Position numbers and translations under genes: made by a program. Below the pieces are notes generated by a model that searched no databases, was not told the DNA's origin, and worked only from the letters and a program-made list of their open reading frames with translations. 64,000 bases of DNA from Amycolatopsis saalfeldensis. Lineage in GTDB: Bacteria; Actinomycetota; Actinomycetes; Mycobacteriales; Pseudonocardiaceae. Of the stretch, positions 32,733 to 41,486 are shown piece by piece; the stretch's first letter is position 1, and each line of letters opens with the position of its first letter. The stretch lies in contig NZ_FOEF01000017.1 in the NCBI RefSeq assembly GCF_900110575.1, positions 62,001 through 126,000 on the forward strand, in the 5' to 3' direction.

Positions 32733-33521
32733 GTGACGGCTGTGGTGGAACCGCCGGTCGCGCGGCTGGCGGCGTTGCCCGGAGTGAGCACGGCGAGCCG
32801 GGTGGCGGCCCAGGCCGCGCACGCCAGGACGACGGGAAGGGTGCTCCCGGTGTCCCCGGCGCTGTCCGGTCTGCTGCCCGCCTCGGGGCTCCGGCGCGGG
32901 AGCACCGTGGCGGTCCACAGTTCCACCTCGCTGCTCCTCGCCCTGCTCGCCGAGGCCACCGCCGCCGGGTCGTGGGCGGCGGTGGTCGGCGTGCCTTCGC
33001 TGGGAGTGGCCGCGGCGGCCGAGCACGGCGTCGCGGTCTCCCGGCTGGCACTGGTCCCGCGTCCGGGTGCCGAGTACCCGGCCGTGATGGCCGCCCTCCT
33101 CGACGGCGTCGACCTGGTCGTCACCGAGCCCCGCTCGGTCCAGCCGTCGATCGCCCGTCGCCTCTCGGCGCGCGCCCGCCACCGCGGCGCCGTCCTGATC
33201 TCCCTGGGCCCCTGGCCCGCGGCCGACGTCGAACTCCACTGCACCCGAGGCCACTGGTCCGGCCTCTCCCGGGGCGCCGGCCACCTGGAGTCCCGCCCCG
33301 TCGTGGTCCACGCCGCGGGCCGCGGCGCCGCCGCCCGCCCCCTCTCCGCCGCACTGACCCTGCCCGACCCGACGGGCCGGATCGCCCCGGCTCTGCCGGA
33401 ACCGATGGGATTGCCGATGGGGGTGCCGATGGGGGTGCCGCGCCAGCTGACCCGCGCGGAGGTCGCGGAGGAGACCTTGGCCGCCCCACCGCACCTGATC
33501 CCCGAGGAGGCAGTGGGATGA
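32733..33521 (+). CDS. imuA: ImuA', RecA-like mutasome component
   Basis: 262 residues. It works with ImuB and DnaE2 in damage-induced mutagenesis. It is recognised by operon context and the RecA-like core LLPASGLRRGSTVAVHSSTS, SWAAVVGVPSLGVAAAAEHG, LDGVDLVVTEPRSVQPSIAR and RGAVLISLGPWPAADVEL. The Walker A segment lacks the GK[ST] signature, so ATP hydrolysis is doubtful. The C-terminus carries MGLPMGVPMGVP, a small repeat. GTG at 32733 is chosen for GGGGGAGG 8 bases upstream. Its TGA is overlapped by an ATG that starts a 70-residue ORF. Confidence 0.85.
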   Translation: MTAVVEPPVARLAALPGVSTASRVAAQAAHARTTGRVLPVSPALSGLLPASGLRRGSTVAVHSSTSLLLALLAEATAAGSWAAVVGVPSLGVAAAAEHGVAVSRLALVPRPGAEYPAVMAALLDGVDLVVTEPRSVQPSIARRLSARARHRGAVLISLGPWPAADVELHCTRGHWSGLSRGAGHLESRPVVVHAAGRGAAARPLSAALTLPDPTGRIAPALPEPMGLPMGVPMGVPRQLTRAEVAEETLAAPPHLIPEEAVG

Positions 33522-33730
33522 CCACTTCCCGCTCCGGCTCTCCTGGGTGTGTTCATCCGGCCGCCGCTGCCATTCCTGCTGTCGCAATCACTGCTGCTTC
33601 CACTGCCGCTCCGACAGTTGCTGCCGCTGTCGTCGCCTCGCTTCGCGGTACCCGGGTGACTGCTCACGTCGATCCGCGATCCGGTACGGCCGTCCACAAT
33701 AGACACTCCCGTGGGGTGGTGGCCCCATGA
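33518..33730 (+). CDS. Small ORF bridging imuA' and imuB
   Basis: 70 residues, no family known. Its ATG overlaps the imuA' stop (ATGA, 33518-33521) and its TGA overlaps the imuB ATG (ATGA, 33727-33730). A strong ribosome-binding site GAGGAGG (33504-33510) lies 7 bases upstream, better than that of imuB. The product is Ala-rich in the middle (PAAAAIPAVAITAASTAAPT, then VAAAVVASLRG) with a polar His/Arg-containing tail. Both junctions argue for translation, but chance or a purely coupling role cannot be excluded. Confidence 0.6.
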   Translation: MTTSRSGSPGCVHPAAAAIPAVAITAASTAAPTVAAAVVASLRGTRVTAHVDPRSGTAVHNRHSRGVVAP

Positions 33731-35421
33731 GCGTCCTGCCCACCCGGCTGCTGGTCCTCTGGTGTCCGGACTGGCCGGCTGTCGCGGCGGTGGCCGCGGG
33801 TGGGGTGGCGGTCACCAGGCCCGCCGCGGTGTTCCTGGCGAATCGCGTCGTGGCGTGTACGGCCGTGGCGCGGGCGCGCGGGGTCCGCCGGGGGATGCGG
33901 CGGCGTGAGGCGGAGTCCCAGTGTCCCGAGCTGGCCGTGTTCGGGGCGGACGACGGGCGGGACGCGCGGCTGTTCGAGACCGTCGCGAGGGCGGTGGAGG
34001 AACTGGTCGTCGGGCTGGAAGTGGTGCGGCCCGGGCTGATCGCGGTGCCCGTGTCCGGTGCGGCGGGGTACTTCGGCGGCGAGATCCGGCTCGCCGAGAA
34101 GCTGCTGGACCAGGTCGCCGCCGCGGCCGGGGTCGAGTGCCAGGTCGGGATCGCGGAGGGGCTGTTCGCGGCGACCATCGCGGCCCGGCACGGCGAGTTC
34201 GTCGAGCACGGGGAGGCGGCCGCGTTCCTCGCGCCGCTGCCGGTCGCCGAACTCGACCAGCCGGGCAGCGACCGCGCGGAACTCGTCGGCCTGCTCACCC
34301 GGCTCGGCCTGCACACGCTCGGTGCCTTCGCCGCGCTCACCGAACGCGACGTGCTGGCCCGCTTCGCGTTCGAAGGCGTCCTCGCGCACCGGCTCGCCCG
34401 CGGCCTGTCGGAGCGGCCGCCGCTGCGTCGCCGTCCTCCGCCAGAGTTGTCGCTGACCGAATCGTTCGACCCGGTGCTGGAACGGATCGACGTCGCCGCG
34501 TTCGTGGCCCAGAGCACCGGCGCCCGGTTCCACGCGGGCCTCACCGAGCGGGGGCTGGCCTGTACCCGGCTCGGCATCTACGCCACCACCGAGTCCGGCG
34601 AACAGCTCGGCCGCGTCTGGAGGTGTGCGGAACCCCTGACGCCGCAAGGGGTTTCCGACCGCGTGCGCTGGCAGTTCGAAGGCTGGCTGCGGGCCGCGCC
34701 CGGTGCCCGGCCCACCTCGGGAGTCGCCCGGCTGACCCTGGAGCCGCAGGAGACCGTCGAGGGACGGTCGCTGCAACTCGGCCTTTGGCGTGGCGGCAAC
34801 CCGGCCGCGGGCCCCGACGAGGACGAGGAACTCACGGCGGAACGCGCCGGCCGCGCCTTCGTCCGGGTCCAGGGCCTGCTCGGGCCGGAGGGAGTCGTCA
34901 CGCCGCTCCTCGACGGCGGGCGAGACCCCGCAGGCCGCGTCCGCCTCGTCCCCTGGGGCGACGCCCGCGACCCGATTTCGCCCCCGGACGCGCCGGTGCT
35001 CGGCCCACCGGCGCCGTCCGGCGAAGGCTGGAGCCACGACAACGGCCCCACTGCCTGGGGCGAAGCGCTCGGCGCGACCTGGCCGGGCCGGCTGCCGGCG
35101 CCCTCACCGGCGACGGTGCTCGTCCGGCCGCTGCCCGCCGAGGTCGTCGACGCCGAAGGACGGCTCGTGGGCCTCACCGCCCACCGTCGCCTGACCTCGG
35201 CCCCGAGCCGCCTCAGCATCCTCGGCGAGCCGTCGAGGCAGGTGCTCGACTGGTCCCGGGTCTGGCCGATGACCAGGGTGGCCAACCGCGCGCCGGGGCC
35301 CCCGCGCGCCCGGGTCCAGATGCTGATCGCCGGTGCGCCGGACGAGCCGCCCGAGGCGGTCCTGCTCCTGTGCGCGGGCCTGGATAATCCACTGTGGACA
35401 GTAGAGGGAGTGTACGACTAG
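33727..35421 (+). CDS. imuB: ImuB, catalytically dead Y-family polymerase homologue
   Basis: 564 residues. A mutasome hub that links the replicative clamp to DnaE2. The N-terminal Y-family region (LLVLWCPDWPAVAAV, FLANRVVACTAVARARGVRR, LAVFGADDGRD) lacks the catalytic acidic residues (WCPDW instead of DxD), as in other ImuB proteins. Residues 350-354 are QLGLW, the clamp-binding motif equivalent to QLPLWG of M. tuberculosis ImuB. The C-terminal tail (SILGEPSRQVLDWSRVWPMT) should contact ImuA' and DnaE2. The start overlaps the upstream small ORF; a second small ORF begins at its stop codon. Confidence 0.92.
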   Translation: MSVLPTRLLVLWCPDWPAVAAVAAGGVAVTRPAAVFLANRVVACTAVARARGVRRGMRRREAESQCPELAVFGADDGRDARLFETVARAVEELVVGLEVVRPGLIAVPVSGAAGYFGGEIRLAEKLLDQVAAAAGVECQVGIAEGLFAATIAARHGEFVEHGEAAAFLAPLPVAELDQPGSDRAELVGLLTRLGLHTLGAFAALTERDVLARFAFEGVLAHRLARGLSERPPLRRRPPPELSLTESFDPVLERIDVAAFVAQSTGARFHAGLTERGLACTRLGIYATTESGEQLGRVWRCAEPLTPQGVSDRVRWQFEGWLRAAPGARPTSGVARLTLEPQETVEGRSLQLGLWRGGNPAAGPDEDEELTAERAGRAFVRVQGLLGPEGVVTPLLDGGRDPAGRVRLVPWGDARDPISPPDAPVLGPPAPSGEGWSHDNGPTAWGEALGATWPGRLPAPSPATVLVRPLPAEVVDAEGRLVGLTAHRRLTSAPSRLSILGEPSRQVLDWSRVWPMTRVANRAPGPPRARVQMLIAGAPDEPPEAVLLLCAGLDNPLWTVEGVYD

Positions 35422-35709
35422 GTGAATGACGACTACGTGCGCCAGGTACTGGCCTGGCTGCGCTCCGCACTCCCACTCCGGCCGGAGACCCTGGACTCGG
35501 CCTGGTCCGGCCGCGCCCGGCTGCCCGCGATCCCGCGCCAAGGCGAGGATCCGGGCGGCGCCGCTGCGTGCTTGCCTGCGATCCCGCCGCCGGGGGCGGG
35601 CCGGGGCGACGCCGGTGTGCGCCTGCCCGCGATCCCGCCGCCGCGAGTGGAGGTCGGGGCCGGTGTCGGAGTCCTCATCCCGGCTCCCCGGCTCTCGTCG
35701 GAGAGCTAG
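35422..35709 (+). CDS. Small ORF bridging imuB and dnaE2
   Basis: 95 residues, no family known. GTG at 35422 follows the imuB TAG directly, and its own TAG (35707-35709) is followed directly by the dnaE2 ATG at 35710. The N-terminus NDDYVRQVLAWLRSALPLRP looks like a helix. The rest contains three copies of a motif: RLPAIPRQ, CLPAIPPP and RLPAIPPP, spaced about 18-23 residues. AGAGGGAG lies about 10 bases before the GTG. The repeated LPAIPPP could be a short binding motif for a partner. Expressed with the mutasome if real. Confidence 0.65.
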   Translation: MNDDYVRQVLAWLRSALPLRPETLDSAWSGRARLPAIPRQGEDPGGAAACLPAIPPPGAGRGDAGVRLPAIPPPRVEVGAGVGVLIPAPRLSSES

Positions 35710-38700
35710 ATGGGCTGGAACAATCCGCCGGTTCCGTGGAAGGACCTCGCCCGGGCGCTGTCCGGTGCGCTGCCGCCCGGGGATCACGGGGACAGTCCGG
35801 CCTGGGGGAGACGTCGCGAGGGGTATCAGCGGCCCGAGCGGGTGGCGCCGCCGCGGAGTGACCTCGAGGCGGCCAGACCGCGGGTGCCGTATGCCGAGTT
35901 GCACTGCCACTCCAACTTCAGCTTCCTCGACGGGGCCAACCATCCCGAGGAGCTCGTCGAGGAGGCCTCGCGGCTCGGGCTCGACGCGATCGCGCTGACC
36001 GACCACGACGGGATGTACGGCGTCGTCCGGTTTGCCGAGGCGGCGAAGGAACTGGGCGTCGCGACGGTGTTCGGGACCGAGCTGAGCTTCGGGCTTTCCG
36101 GGCCGCAGAACGGTGACGCCGACCCCGAGGGCGCGCACCTCCTGCTGCTGGCCCGCGGCGACCAGGGGTACCGCAGCCTGTGCCGCGCCATCACGGCCGG
36201 CCAGATGCGCGGGCACGACGGCCGCGCGGAGCCCGGGCTGCACGCCGAGAAGGGACGGCCGATCTACCGGCTGCGCGAGGTCGCCGAGGAGGTCGCCGGG
36301 CAGTGCGCCGTGCTCACCGGGTGTCGCAAGGGCGCGGTCCGCACGGCGCTCGTCACCCGCGGGCCCGCCGCGGCGGCCGAGCGGCTGCGGGAGCTCGTGG
36401 AGCTTTTCGGCCGTGACAACGTGTACGTTGAGCTGACCGACCTCGGCCTGCCGCTCGACGACACGCACAACAACCTGCTCGCCAAGATGGCCGCCGACTT
36501 CGGCCTGCCCACCGTGGCGACCACCGCCGCCCACTACGCCTGGCCGGAACGGGGCGCGCTCGCCGACGCGCTGGCGGCCATCCGCGCCCGGCGCGGCATC
36601 GAGGAGCTGGAGCCGTGGCTGCCGCCGGATTCCATGGCCTTCCTGCGTTCCGGCGCGGAAATGGCCGAGATCTTCGAGCGCCACCCCGGCGCCGTCCAAC
36701 GGGCCGCGCTGCTCGGCCGCGAGTGCGCCTTCGAGCTGCACCACCTCGAGCCGAAGCTGCCCCCGTTCGACCTGCCGAACGGGCGCACCGAGGCGGAACA
36801 CCTGCGCGTGCTCACCATGGCGGGCGCGAAGGAGCATTTCGACGGCAAGGACCATGAAAAACGCGCGTACGCACAGCTCGAGCACGAGCTGAAGATCATC
36901 GAGAAGCGGGAGTTCCCCGGCTACTTCCTGATCGTGCACGACATCGTCGAGTTCTGTCGCGAGGCGAATATCCTTTGCCAGGGAAGGGGATCCGCGGCGA
37001 ACTCGGCCGTCTGCTACGCGCTCGGCATCACCAAGATCGACCCGGTGCTGTACAAGCTGCTCTTCGAACGGTTCCTCGCCCCGGACCGCGACGGCTACCC
37101 GGACATCGACCTCGACATCGAGTCCGACCGCCGCGAGGAGGCCATCCAGCACGTCTACACGAAGTACGGCCGGCTCAACACCGCGCAGGTCGCCAACGTG
37201 ATCACCTACCGCGCCCGCTCGGCGATCCGCGACGCCGCCCGCGCGCTCGGCTACTCACCCGGCCAGCAGGACGCGTGGGGAAAGCAGATCGACCGCTGGG
37301 GTTCCTTGCGCAGCACCGAAAAGGACCACGACCACGACATCCCCGAAGACGTCGTCCAGCTCGCGTTCGCGCTCGAGGACTTCCCGCGGCACCTGGGCAT
37401 CCACTCCGGCGGCATGGTGATCTGCCAGGAGCCGGTGAGCCAGATCTGCCCCGTCGAGTGGGCGCGGATGCCCGGGCGCAGCGTGGTGCAGTGGGAGAAG
37501 GAGGACTGCGCGTCAGCCGGGCTGGTCAAGTTCGACCTGCTGGGCCTGGGCATGCTCTCGGCGCTGCACTACATGCTCGACCTGGTCCGTGACCACAAGG
37601 GCGAAAAGGTCGACCTCGCCGACCTGGACCTGAAGGACGAGAAGATCTACGACATGCTCTGCCGCGCCGACGCGATCGGCGTGTTCCAGGTGGAGAGCCG
37701 CGCGCAGCTGGCCACGCTGCCCCGGCTGCAGCCGCGGGAGTTCTACGACCTCGCGGTGGAGGTCGCGCTCATCCGCCCCGGCCCGATCCAGGGCGGCTCG
37801 GTGCACCCGTACATCCGCCGTAAGCAAGGCCGCGAAAAGTGGGATTACGACCACCCGCTGCTGGAAAACGCGTTGAGCAAGACCAAGGGCGTCCCGCTGT
37901 TCCAGGAGCAGATGATGCAGATCGCGCTGGACGTCGGGGGTTTCACCGCCGCGGAGGCCGACCAGCTGCGTCACGCGATGGGCTCCAAGCGGTCGGTGCG
38001 GAAGATGGAACGGCTGCGCCAGCGGTTCCTCGACGGCGCCGTGGCCAAGGGTGTCGGACTGGAGCTGGCGGAGCAGATCTTCTTGAAGCTCAAGGCGTTC
38101 GCGAACTTCGGCTTCCCGGAGAGCCACGCGCTGAGCTTCGCGCACATCGTGTTCTCCAGCGCGTACTTCAAGTACTACCACCCGGACGCCTTCTGCGCGG
38201 GACTGCTGCGCGCGCAGCCGATGGGCTTCTACTCGCCGCAATCGCTGGTGGCCGACGCGCGCCGGCACGGCGTCACCGTGCTCGGCCCGGACATCAACCT
38301 CAGCCTGCCGCACGCCACGCTGGAACCCTTGCCGGACAACGGGGAGCTGCGGGCCGTGCGCAACGGGATAGGCACCGTCCGCGCGGTCGGCGCCACGGTC
38401 GCCGAGCAGATCGTGGCCGAACGCGAGGAGCACGGGCCGTACGCGAGCATGTCCGACCTCGCCCGCCGGGTGCGGCTCACCACGCCGCAGCTGGAGGCGC
38501 TCGCCACGGCGGGCGCGTTCGCCTGCTTCGGCCCCGACCGCCGCCAGGCGCTGTGGTCGGCGGGCGCGGCGGCCCAGGACCGGCCGGAGAAGCTGCCCGG
38601 CACGGGCACCGGGGTCGACGCGCCGACGCTGCCGGGCATGGACGCGCTGGACGTCGCCGCCGCGGACGTCTGGGCCACCGGCCTCTCCCCGGACAGCTTC

Positions 38701-39051
38701 CCGACGCAGTTCATCCGCGAACGCCTCGACGCGCTCGGCGTGGTCACCGCGGACCGGCTGCTGGGGCTGGAGGACGGCGACCGGGTGCTCGTCGGCGGCG
38801 CCGTCACGCACCGCCAGCGCCCGGCCACCGCCGGCGGCGTCACCTTCATCAACCTCGAGGACGAGACGGGCATGGTCAACGTCATCTGCACCCTCGGCCT
38901 GTGGCAGCGCTTCCACCGCGTCGCGCGCTCCAGCGCGGCGCTGCTGGTCCACGGCGTGCTCGAAAAGGCGGACGGCGTGGCGAGCGTTCGGGCCCTCAAG
39001 CTCGAGCCCCTGCCCCTGCGCATCACGGCGAAGTCCCGTGACTTCCGCTGA
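35710..39051 (+). CDS. dnaE2: Error-prone DNA polymerase III alpha, DnaE2
   Basis: 1,113 residues. Translesion polymerase of the SOS mutasome. The PHP domain starts YAELHCHSNFSFLDGANHPE; the C-family core has CQGRGSAANSAVCYALGITK and the catalytic acids in YPDIDLDIESDRREE; HLGIHSGGMVI and GSVHPYIRRKQGRE follow. The C-terminal OB fold is RVLVGGAVTHRQRPATAGG. It is shorter than replicative DnaE1, as expected for DnaE2. The N-terminal extension before the PHP domain (about 58 residues) is Pro/Arg-rich. It shares the operon and LexA control with imuA' and imuB; in M. tuberculosis dnaE2 is unlinked. Confidence 0.97.
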   Translation: MGWNNPPVPWKDLARALSGALPPGDHGDSPAWGRRREGYQRPERVAPPRSDLEAARPRVPYAELHCHSNFSFLDGANHPEELVEEASRLGLDAIALTDHDGMYGVVRFAEAAKELGVATVFGTELSFGLSGPQNGDADPEGAHLLLLARGDQGYRSLCRAITAGQMRGHDGRAEPGLHAEKGRPIYRLREVAEEVAGQCAVLTGCRKGAVRTALVTRGPAAAAERLRELVELFGRDNVYVELTDLGLPLDDTHNNLLAKMAADFGLPTVATTAAHYAWPERGALADALAAIRARRGIEELEPWLPPDSMAFLRSGAEMAEIFERHPGAVQRAALLGRECAFELHHLEPKLPPFDLPNGRTEAEHLRVLTMAGAKEHFDGKDHEKRAYAQLEHELKIIEKREFPGYFLIVHDIVEFCREANILCQGRGSAANSAVCYALGITKIDPVLYKLLFERFLAPDRDGYPDIDLDIESDRREEAIQHVYTKYGRLNTAQVANVITYRARSAIRDAARALGYSPGQQDAWGKQIDRWGSLRSTEKDHDHDIPEDVVQLAFALEDFPRHLGIHSGGMVICQEPVSQICPVEWARMPGRSVVQWEKEDCASAGLVKFDLLGLGMLSALHYMLDLVRDHKGEKVDLADLDLKDEKIYDMLCRADAIGVFQVESRAQLATLPRLQPREFYDLAVEVALIRPGPIQGGSVHPYIRRKQGREKWDYDHPLLENALSKTKGVPLFQEQMMQIALDVGGFTAAEADQLRHAMGSKRSVRKMERLRQRFLDGAVAKGVGLELAEQIFLKLKAFANFGFPESHALSFAHIVFSSAYFKYYHPDAFCAGLLRAQPMGFYSPQSLVADARRHGVTVLGPDINLSLPHATLEPLPDNGELRAVRNGIGTVRAVGATVAEQIVAEREEHGPYASMSDLARRVRLTTPQLEALATAGAFACFGPDRRQALWSAGAAAQDRPEKLPGTGTGVDAPTLPGMDALDVAAADVWATGLSPDSFPTQFIRERLDALGVVTADRLLGLEDGDRVLVGGAVTHRQRPATAGGVTFINLEDETGMVNVICTLGLWQRFHRVARSSAALLVHGVLEKADGVASVRALKLEPLPLRITAKSRDFR

Positions 39052-39066
39052 GCACAGGCAAGGCGC

Positions 39067-39651
39067 TCAGATCGGCTGGGGTGGTGCCTGAAGGCCGGAG
39101 AACACGGCGGCGATCAGGCGCCGTCCCTGGGCCAGGCCGTCGTCGTTGTCCGCCACCCGCCACAGGAAGCTCATGAGCATGATGATGTCGGCGGGCTCGT
39201 GCCCGGCGGCGATCGTGCCCTCGGCCACGCAGGCGTCCACCAGCTTGGCCACCGCCGCGCTGGTCGGCCCCCAGGAAGCGCTGATTACGTCTTGGGCCGC
39301 GGCGCTGTGCAACGCGTCGCCGAGGCCGTGCTTGATGCGGATGTAGGCCGAAAGGGTCTCGAACCATTCGACGAACGCGGCCTTGGCCGACGAGTGGTTC
39401 GCCAGCACCTGGTCGGCGGTGGTGGTCAGGCGTTCGATGTCGTGCTGGTAGGCCGCGAGGATCAGGTCCTCCCGGGTGGGGAAGTGGCGGTACAGCGTCC
39501 CGGCGCCGACGCCCGCCCGCTTGGCGACCTCGCTCAGCGGCACCAGCGGGTCGTCCGCGAACAGCTCGTGGGCGGCCTCGATGATCGCGACACGGTTGCG
39601 CGCGGCGGCCTTGCGCTGGGTGCCGTACGTGCTCGGCGTCTGGTCGGTCAT
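39067..39651 (-). CDS. TetR-family regulator
   Basis: 194 residues. The helix-turn-helix is ARNRVAIIEAAHELFADDPL, then PLSEVAKRAGVGAGTLYRHF and TREDLILAAYQHD. A C-terminal ligand domain of the common TetR_C_33-like kind follows (AAAQDVISASWGPTSAAVAK, ADIIMLMSFLWRVAD). It is divergent from an aldo/keto reductase with two strong dyads between them, so it most likely represses that gene. Confidence 0.92.
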   Translation of the reverse strand: MTDQTPSTYGTQRKAAARNRVAIIEAAHELFADDPLVPLSEVAKRAGVGAGTLYRHFPTREDLILAAYQHDIERLTTTADQVLANHSSAKAAFVEWFETLSAYIRIKHGLGDALHSAAAQDVISASWGPTSAAVAKLVDACVAEGTIAAGHEPADIIMLMSFLWRVADNDDGLAQGRRLIAAVFSGLQAPPQPI

Positions 39652-39672
39652 CACCCGATGATGCCCTGCCCG

Positions 39673-39729
39673 TTGACTCGCGGACAATCCTCCGCTAGTT
39701 TCGAACTTGCGGAGAATCCTCCGCAAGTT
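39673..39729 (+). promoter_or_regulatory. Aldo/keto reductase promoter with two TetR operators
   Basis: TTGACT (39673-39678) and TAGTTT (39696-39701) are 17 bases apart. Operator 1, GCGGA-CAATCC-TCCGC (39680-39695), fills the spacer. Operator 2 (39704-39729) has perfect 10-base arms AACTTGCGGA and TCCGCAAGTT around GAATCC. Both share CGGAxAATCCTCCG. Confidence 0.75.
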
Positions 39730-39750
39730 CCCTTCGGCAGGAGCCACCCC

Positions 39751-40800
39751 ATGCGTTACGTGAAACTCGGCCGCACCGGTCTGGATGTCTCGCCCATCGC
39801 GATCGGCGCGATGACCTACGGCGAGCCCGGCCGCGGCCACCCCGTCTGGTCCCTCGGCGAGGAGGACGCCCGCCCGCTGGTCAAGCATGCCCTGGACGCG
39901 GGCATCAACTTCTTCGACACCGCCAACATGTATTCGAACGGGTCCAGCGAGGAGATCCTCGGCCGTGCGCTGCGTGACTTCGCGGACCGCGACGACGTGG
40001 TGATCGCGACCAAGCTGCGTCATCCCATGCGCCCCGGACCGAACGGGAAAGGCTTGTCGCGCAAGGCGATCATGACCGAGGCCGACCACTCGCTGCGGCG
40101 CCTGGGCACGGACTACATCGACCTCTACCAGGTGCACCGCAACGACCACGCGACCCCGCTGGAGGAGACCCTCGAGGCACTGCACGACCTGGTCAAGGCC
40201 GGCAAGGTCCGCTACCTCGGCGCGTCGTCGATGCCCGCCTGGGAGTTCGCCAAGGCCCTGCACCTGCAGCAGCGGAACGGCTGGGCCCGGTTCGTGTCCA
40301 TGCAGGACCACTACAACCTGCTCGCCCGCGAAGAAGAACGCGAGATGATCCCGCTCTGCCTGGACGAGGGCGTCGGCACGATCATCTGGAGCCCGCTCGC
40401 CCGCGGCCGCCTGGCCCGAGGCTGGGACGACGCGAAGTCCACCGCCCGCTCCGGCACCGACGGCGCGTACGCCGACGCGCTCTACTCGCCCGAGCAGGAG
40501 GCGTCCAACCACGCCATCGTCGACGCGGTCGGCGAGGTCGCGACCGCGCACGGGGTGAGCCGCGCGTCCGTCGCATTGGCCTGGCTGCGTCGTCAACCGG
40601 TGGTCACCGCCCCGCTGGTCGGCGCCGGGTCCACCGCGCAGATCGACGACGCGATCGCTTCGCTGGACGTCGAGCTCACCGACGAGGACGTCCGAGCTCT
40701 CACCGCGCCCTACACGCCGCGGTACGACTGGCAGGGCGTCTCCGACGAGGAGACCATGAACGCGATCCGCGCCCGTATCCCGGGGATGGCGTTGAAGTGA
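39751..40800 (+). CDS. Aldo/keto reductase
   Basis: 349 residues, NADPH-dependent carbonyl reductase barrel of the YhdN/PdxI-like group. The catalytic tetrad is visible: Asp and Tyr in FFDTANMYSNGSSEEILG, Lys in VVIATKLRHP, His in DLYQVHRND. The cofactor end shows GAGSTAQIDDAI. ATG at 39751 has GGCAGGAG about 8 bases upstream. Transcribed divergently from its presumed TetR repressor; substrate unknown. Confidence 0.93.
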   Translation: MRYVKLGRTGLDVSPIAIGAMTYGEPGRGHPVWSLGEEDARPLVKHALDAGINFFDTANMYSNGSSEEILGRALRDFADRDDVVIATKLRHPMRPGPNGKGLSRKAIMTEADHSLRRLGTDYIDLYQVHRNDHATPLEETLEALHDLVKAGKVRYLGASSMPAWEFAKALHLQQRNGWARFVSMQDHYNLLAREEEREMIPLCLDEGVGTIIWSPLARGRLARGWDDAKSTARSGTDGAYADALYSPEQEASNHAIVDAVGEVATAHGVSRASVALAWLRRQPVVTAPLVGAGSTAQIDDAIASLDVELTDEDVRALTAPYTPRYDWQGVSDEETMNAIRARIPGMALK

Positions 40801-40843
40801 AGGTTCTGGTCGCCCGCCGACGCGGTTGTGACATCCTGTCCGG

Positions 40844-41431
40844 GTGATCGAGACGGGGGAGAACTACCAGGAAGCCGTGCTTTCCGGGCAGTGGTGGGAA
40901 AAACGCCAGTTCGTCGGCTGTGACTTCGCCGAGGCGGACCTGCGGGACCTGCGCACCCGGGGCTGCACGTTCGACGACTGCGACTTCACGAGGGCCGACC
41001 TCGCGGGCTCGCGGCACGACGCGTCGGCGTTCCGGTCGTGCAAGTTCGACCGGACGGTGCTGGCCGAGAGCCGGTGGTCCTCGTGCTCGTTGCTCGGATC
41101 GTCCTTTATGGACTGTCGATTCCAGGGCATCGCGCTGACGGAGTGCGACCTTTCGCTCGCGTCGCTGGCGCGGGGACGGCTGCGCAAGCTCGACCTGTCC
41201 GGGCTGCGGCTGCGCGAGGCCAACCTGACCGAGGCCGACCTCACCGACACGGACCTGCGCGGCAGCGACCTGAGCGGCGCCCGGCTGCTCGCGGCCAAGC
41301 TGCCCGGCGCCGACCTCCGCGGCGCGGTGCTCGACGCGAACGCGCTGGTGCAGGCCGACTTGCGCGGCGCGTACATCGACACGGAGACGGCCATCGCCTT
41401 CGCCGCCGCCCACGGGCTCGTCGTCAAGTAA
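40844..41431 (+). CDS. Pentapeptide-repeat protein
   Basis: 195 residues. About 25 tandem A(D/N)Lxx units make a right-handed quadrilateral beta-helix: CDFAEADLRDLRTRGCTFDD, later LREANLTEADLTDTDLRGSD and LPGADLRGAVLDANAL. Cys occurs in several early coils. Proteins of this shape (MfpA, Qnr, McbG) can mimic DNA and protect gyrase, but many have no known target. GTG at 40844 is the only sensible start. It is 43 bases after the aldo/keto reductase, with a strong terminator following. Confidence 0.9.
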   Translation: MIETGENYQEAVLSGQWWEKRQFVGCDFAEADLRDLRTRGCTFDDCDFTRADLAGSRHDASAFRSCKFDRTVLAESRWSSCSLLGSSFMDCRFQGIALTECDLSLASLARGRLRKLDLSGLRLREANLTEADLTDTDLRGSDLSGARLLAAKLPGADLRGAVLDANALVQADLRGAYIDTETAIAFAAAHGLVVK

Positions 41432-41437
41432 CCCGCA

Positions 41438-41481
41438 GAACAGTGAAGGCCCCCGGCGGAAACCGGGGGCCTTCACTGTTC
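41438..41481. terminator. Bidirectional terminator, 19-bp stem
   Basis: GAACAGTGAAGGCCCCCGG pairs perfectly with CCGGGGGCCTTCACTGTTC around CGGAAA, between convergent genes. The length and AGTGAAGGCCCCC arms suggest a dispersed palindromic element used as a terminator. Confidence 0.88.
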
Positions 41482-41486
41482 ACGCC

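Noticed and set aside
40844..41431. Immunity protein for the TNT toxin
   Set aside because: It is a pentapeptide-repeat protein, unlike the known TNT immunity factor, and is convergent and separated by a strong terminator.
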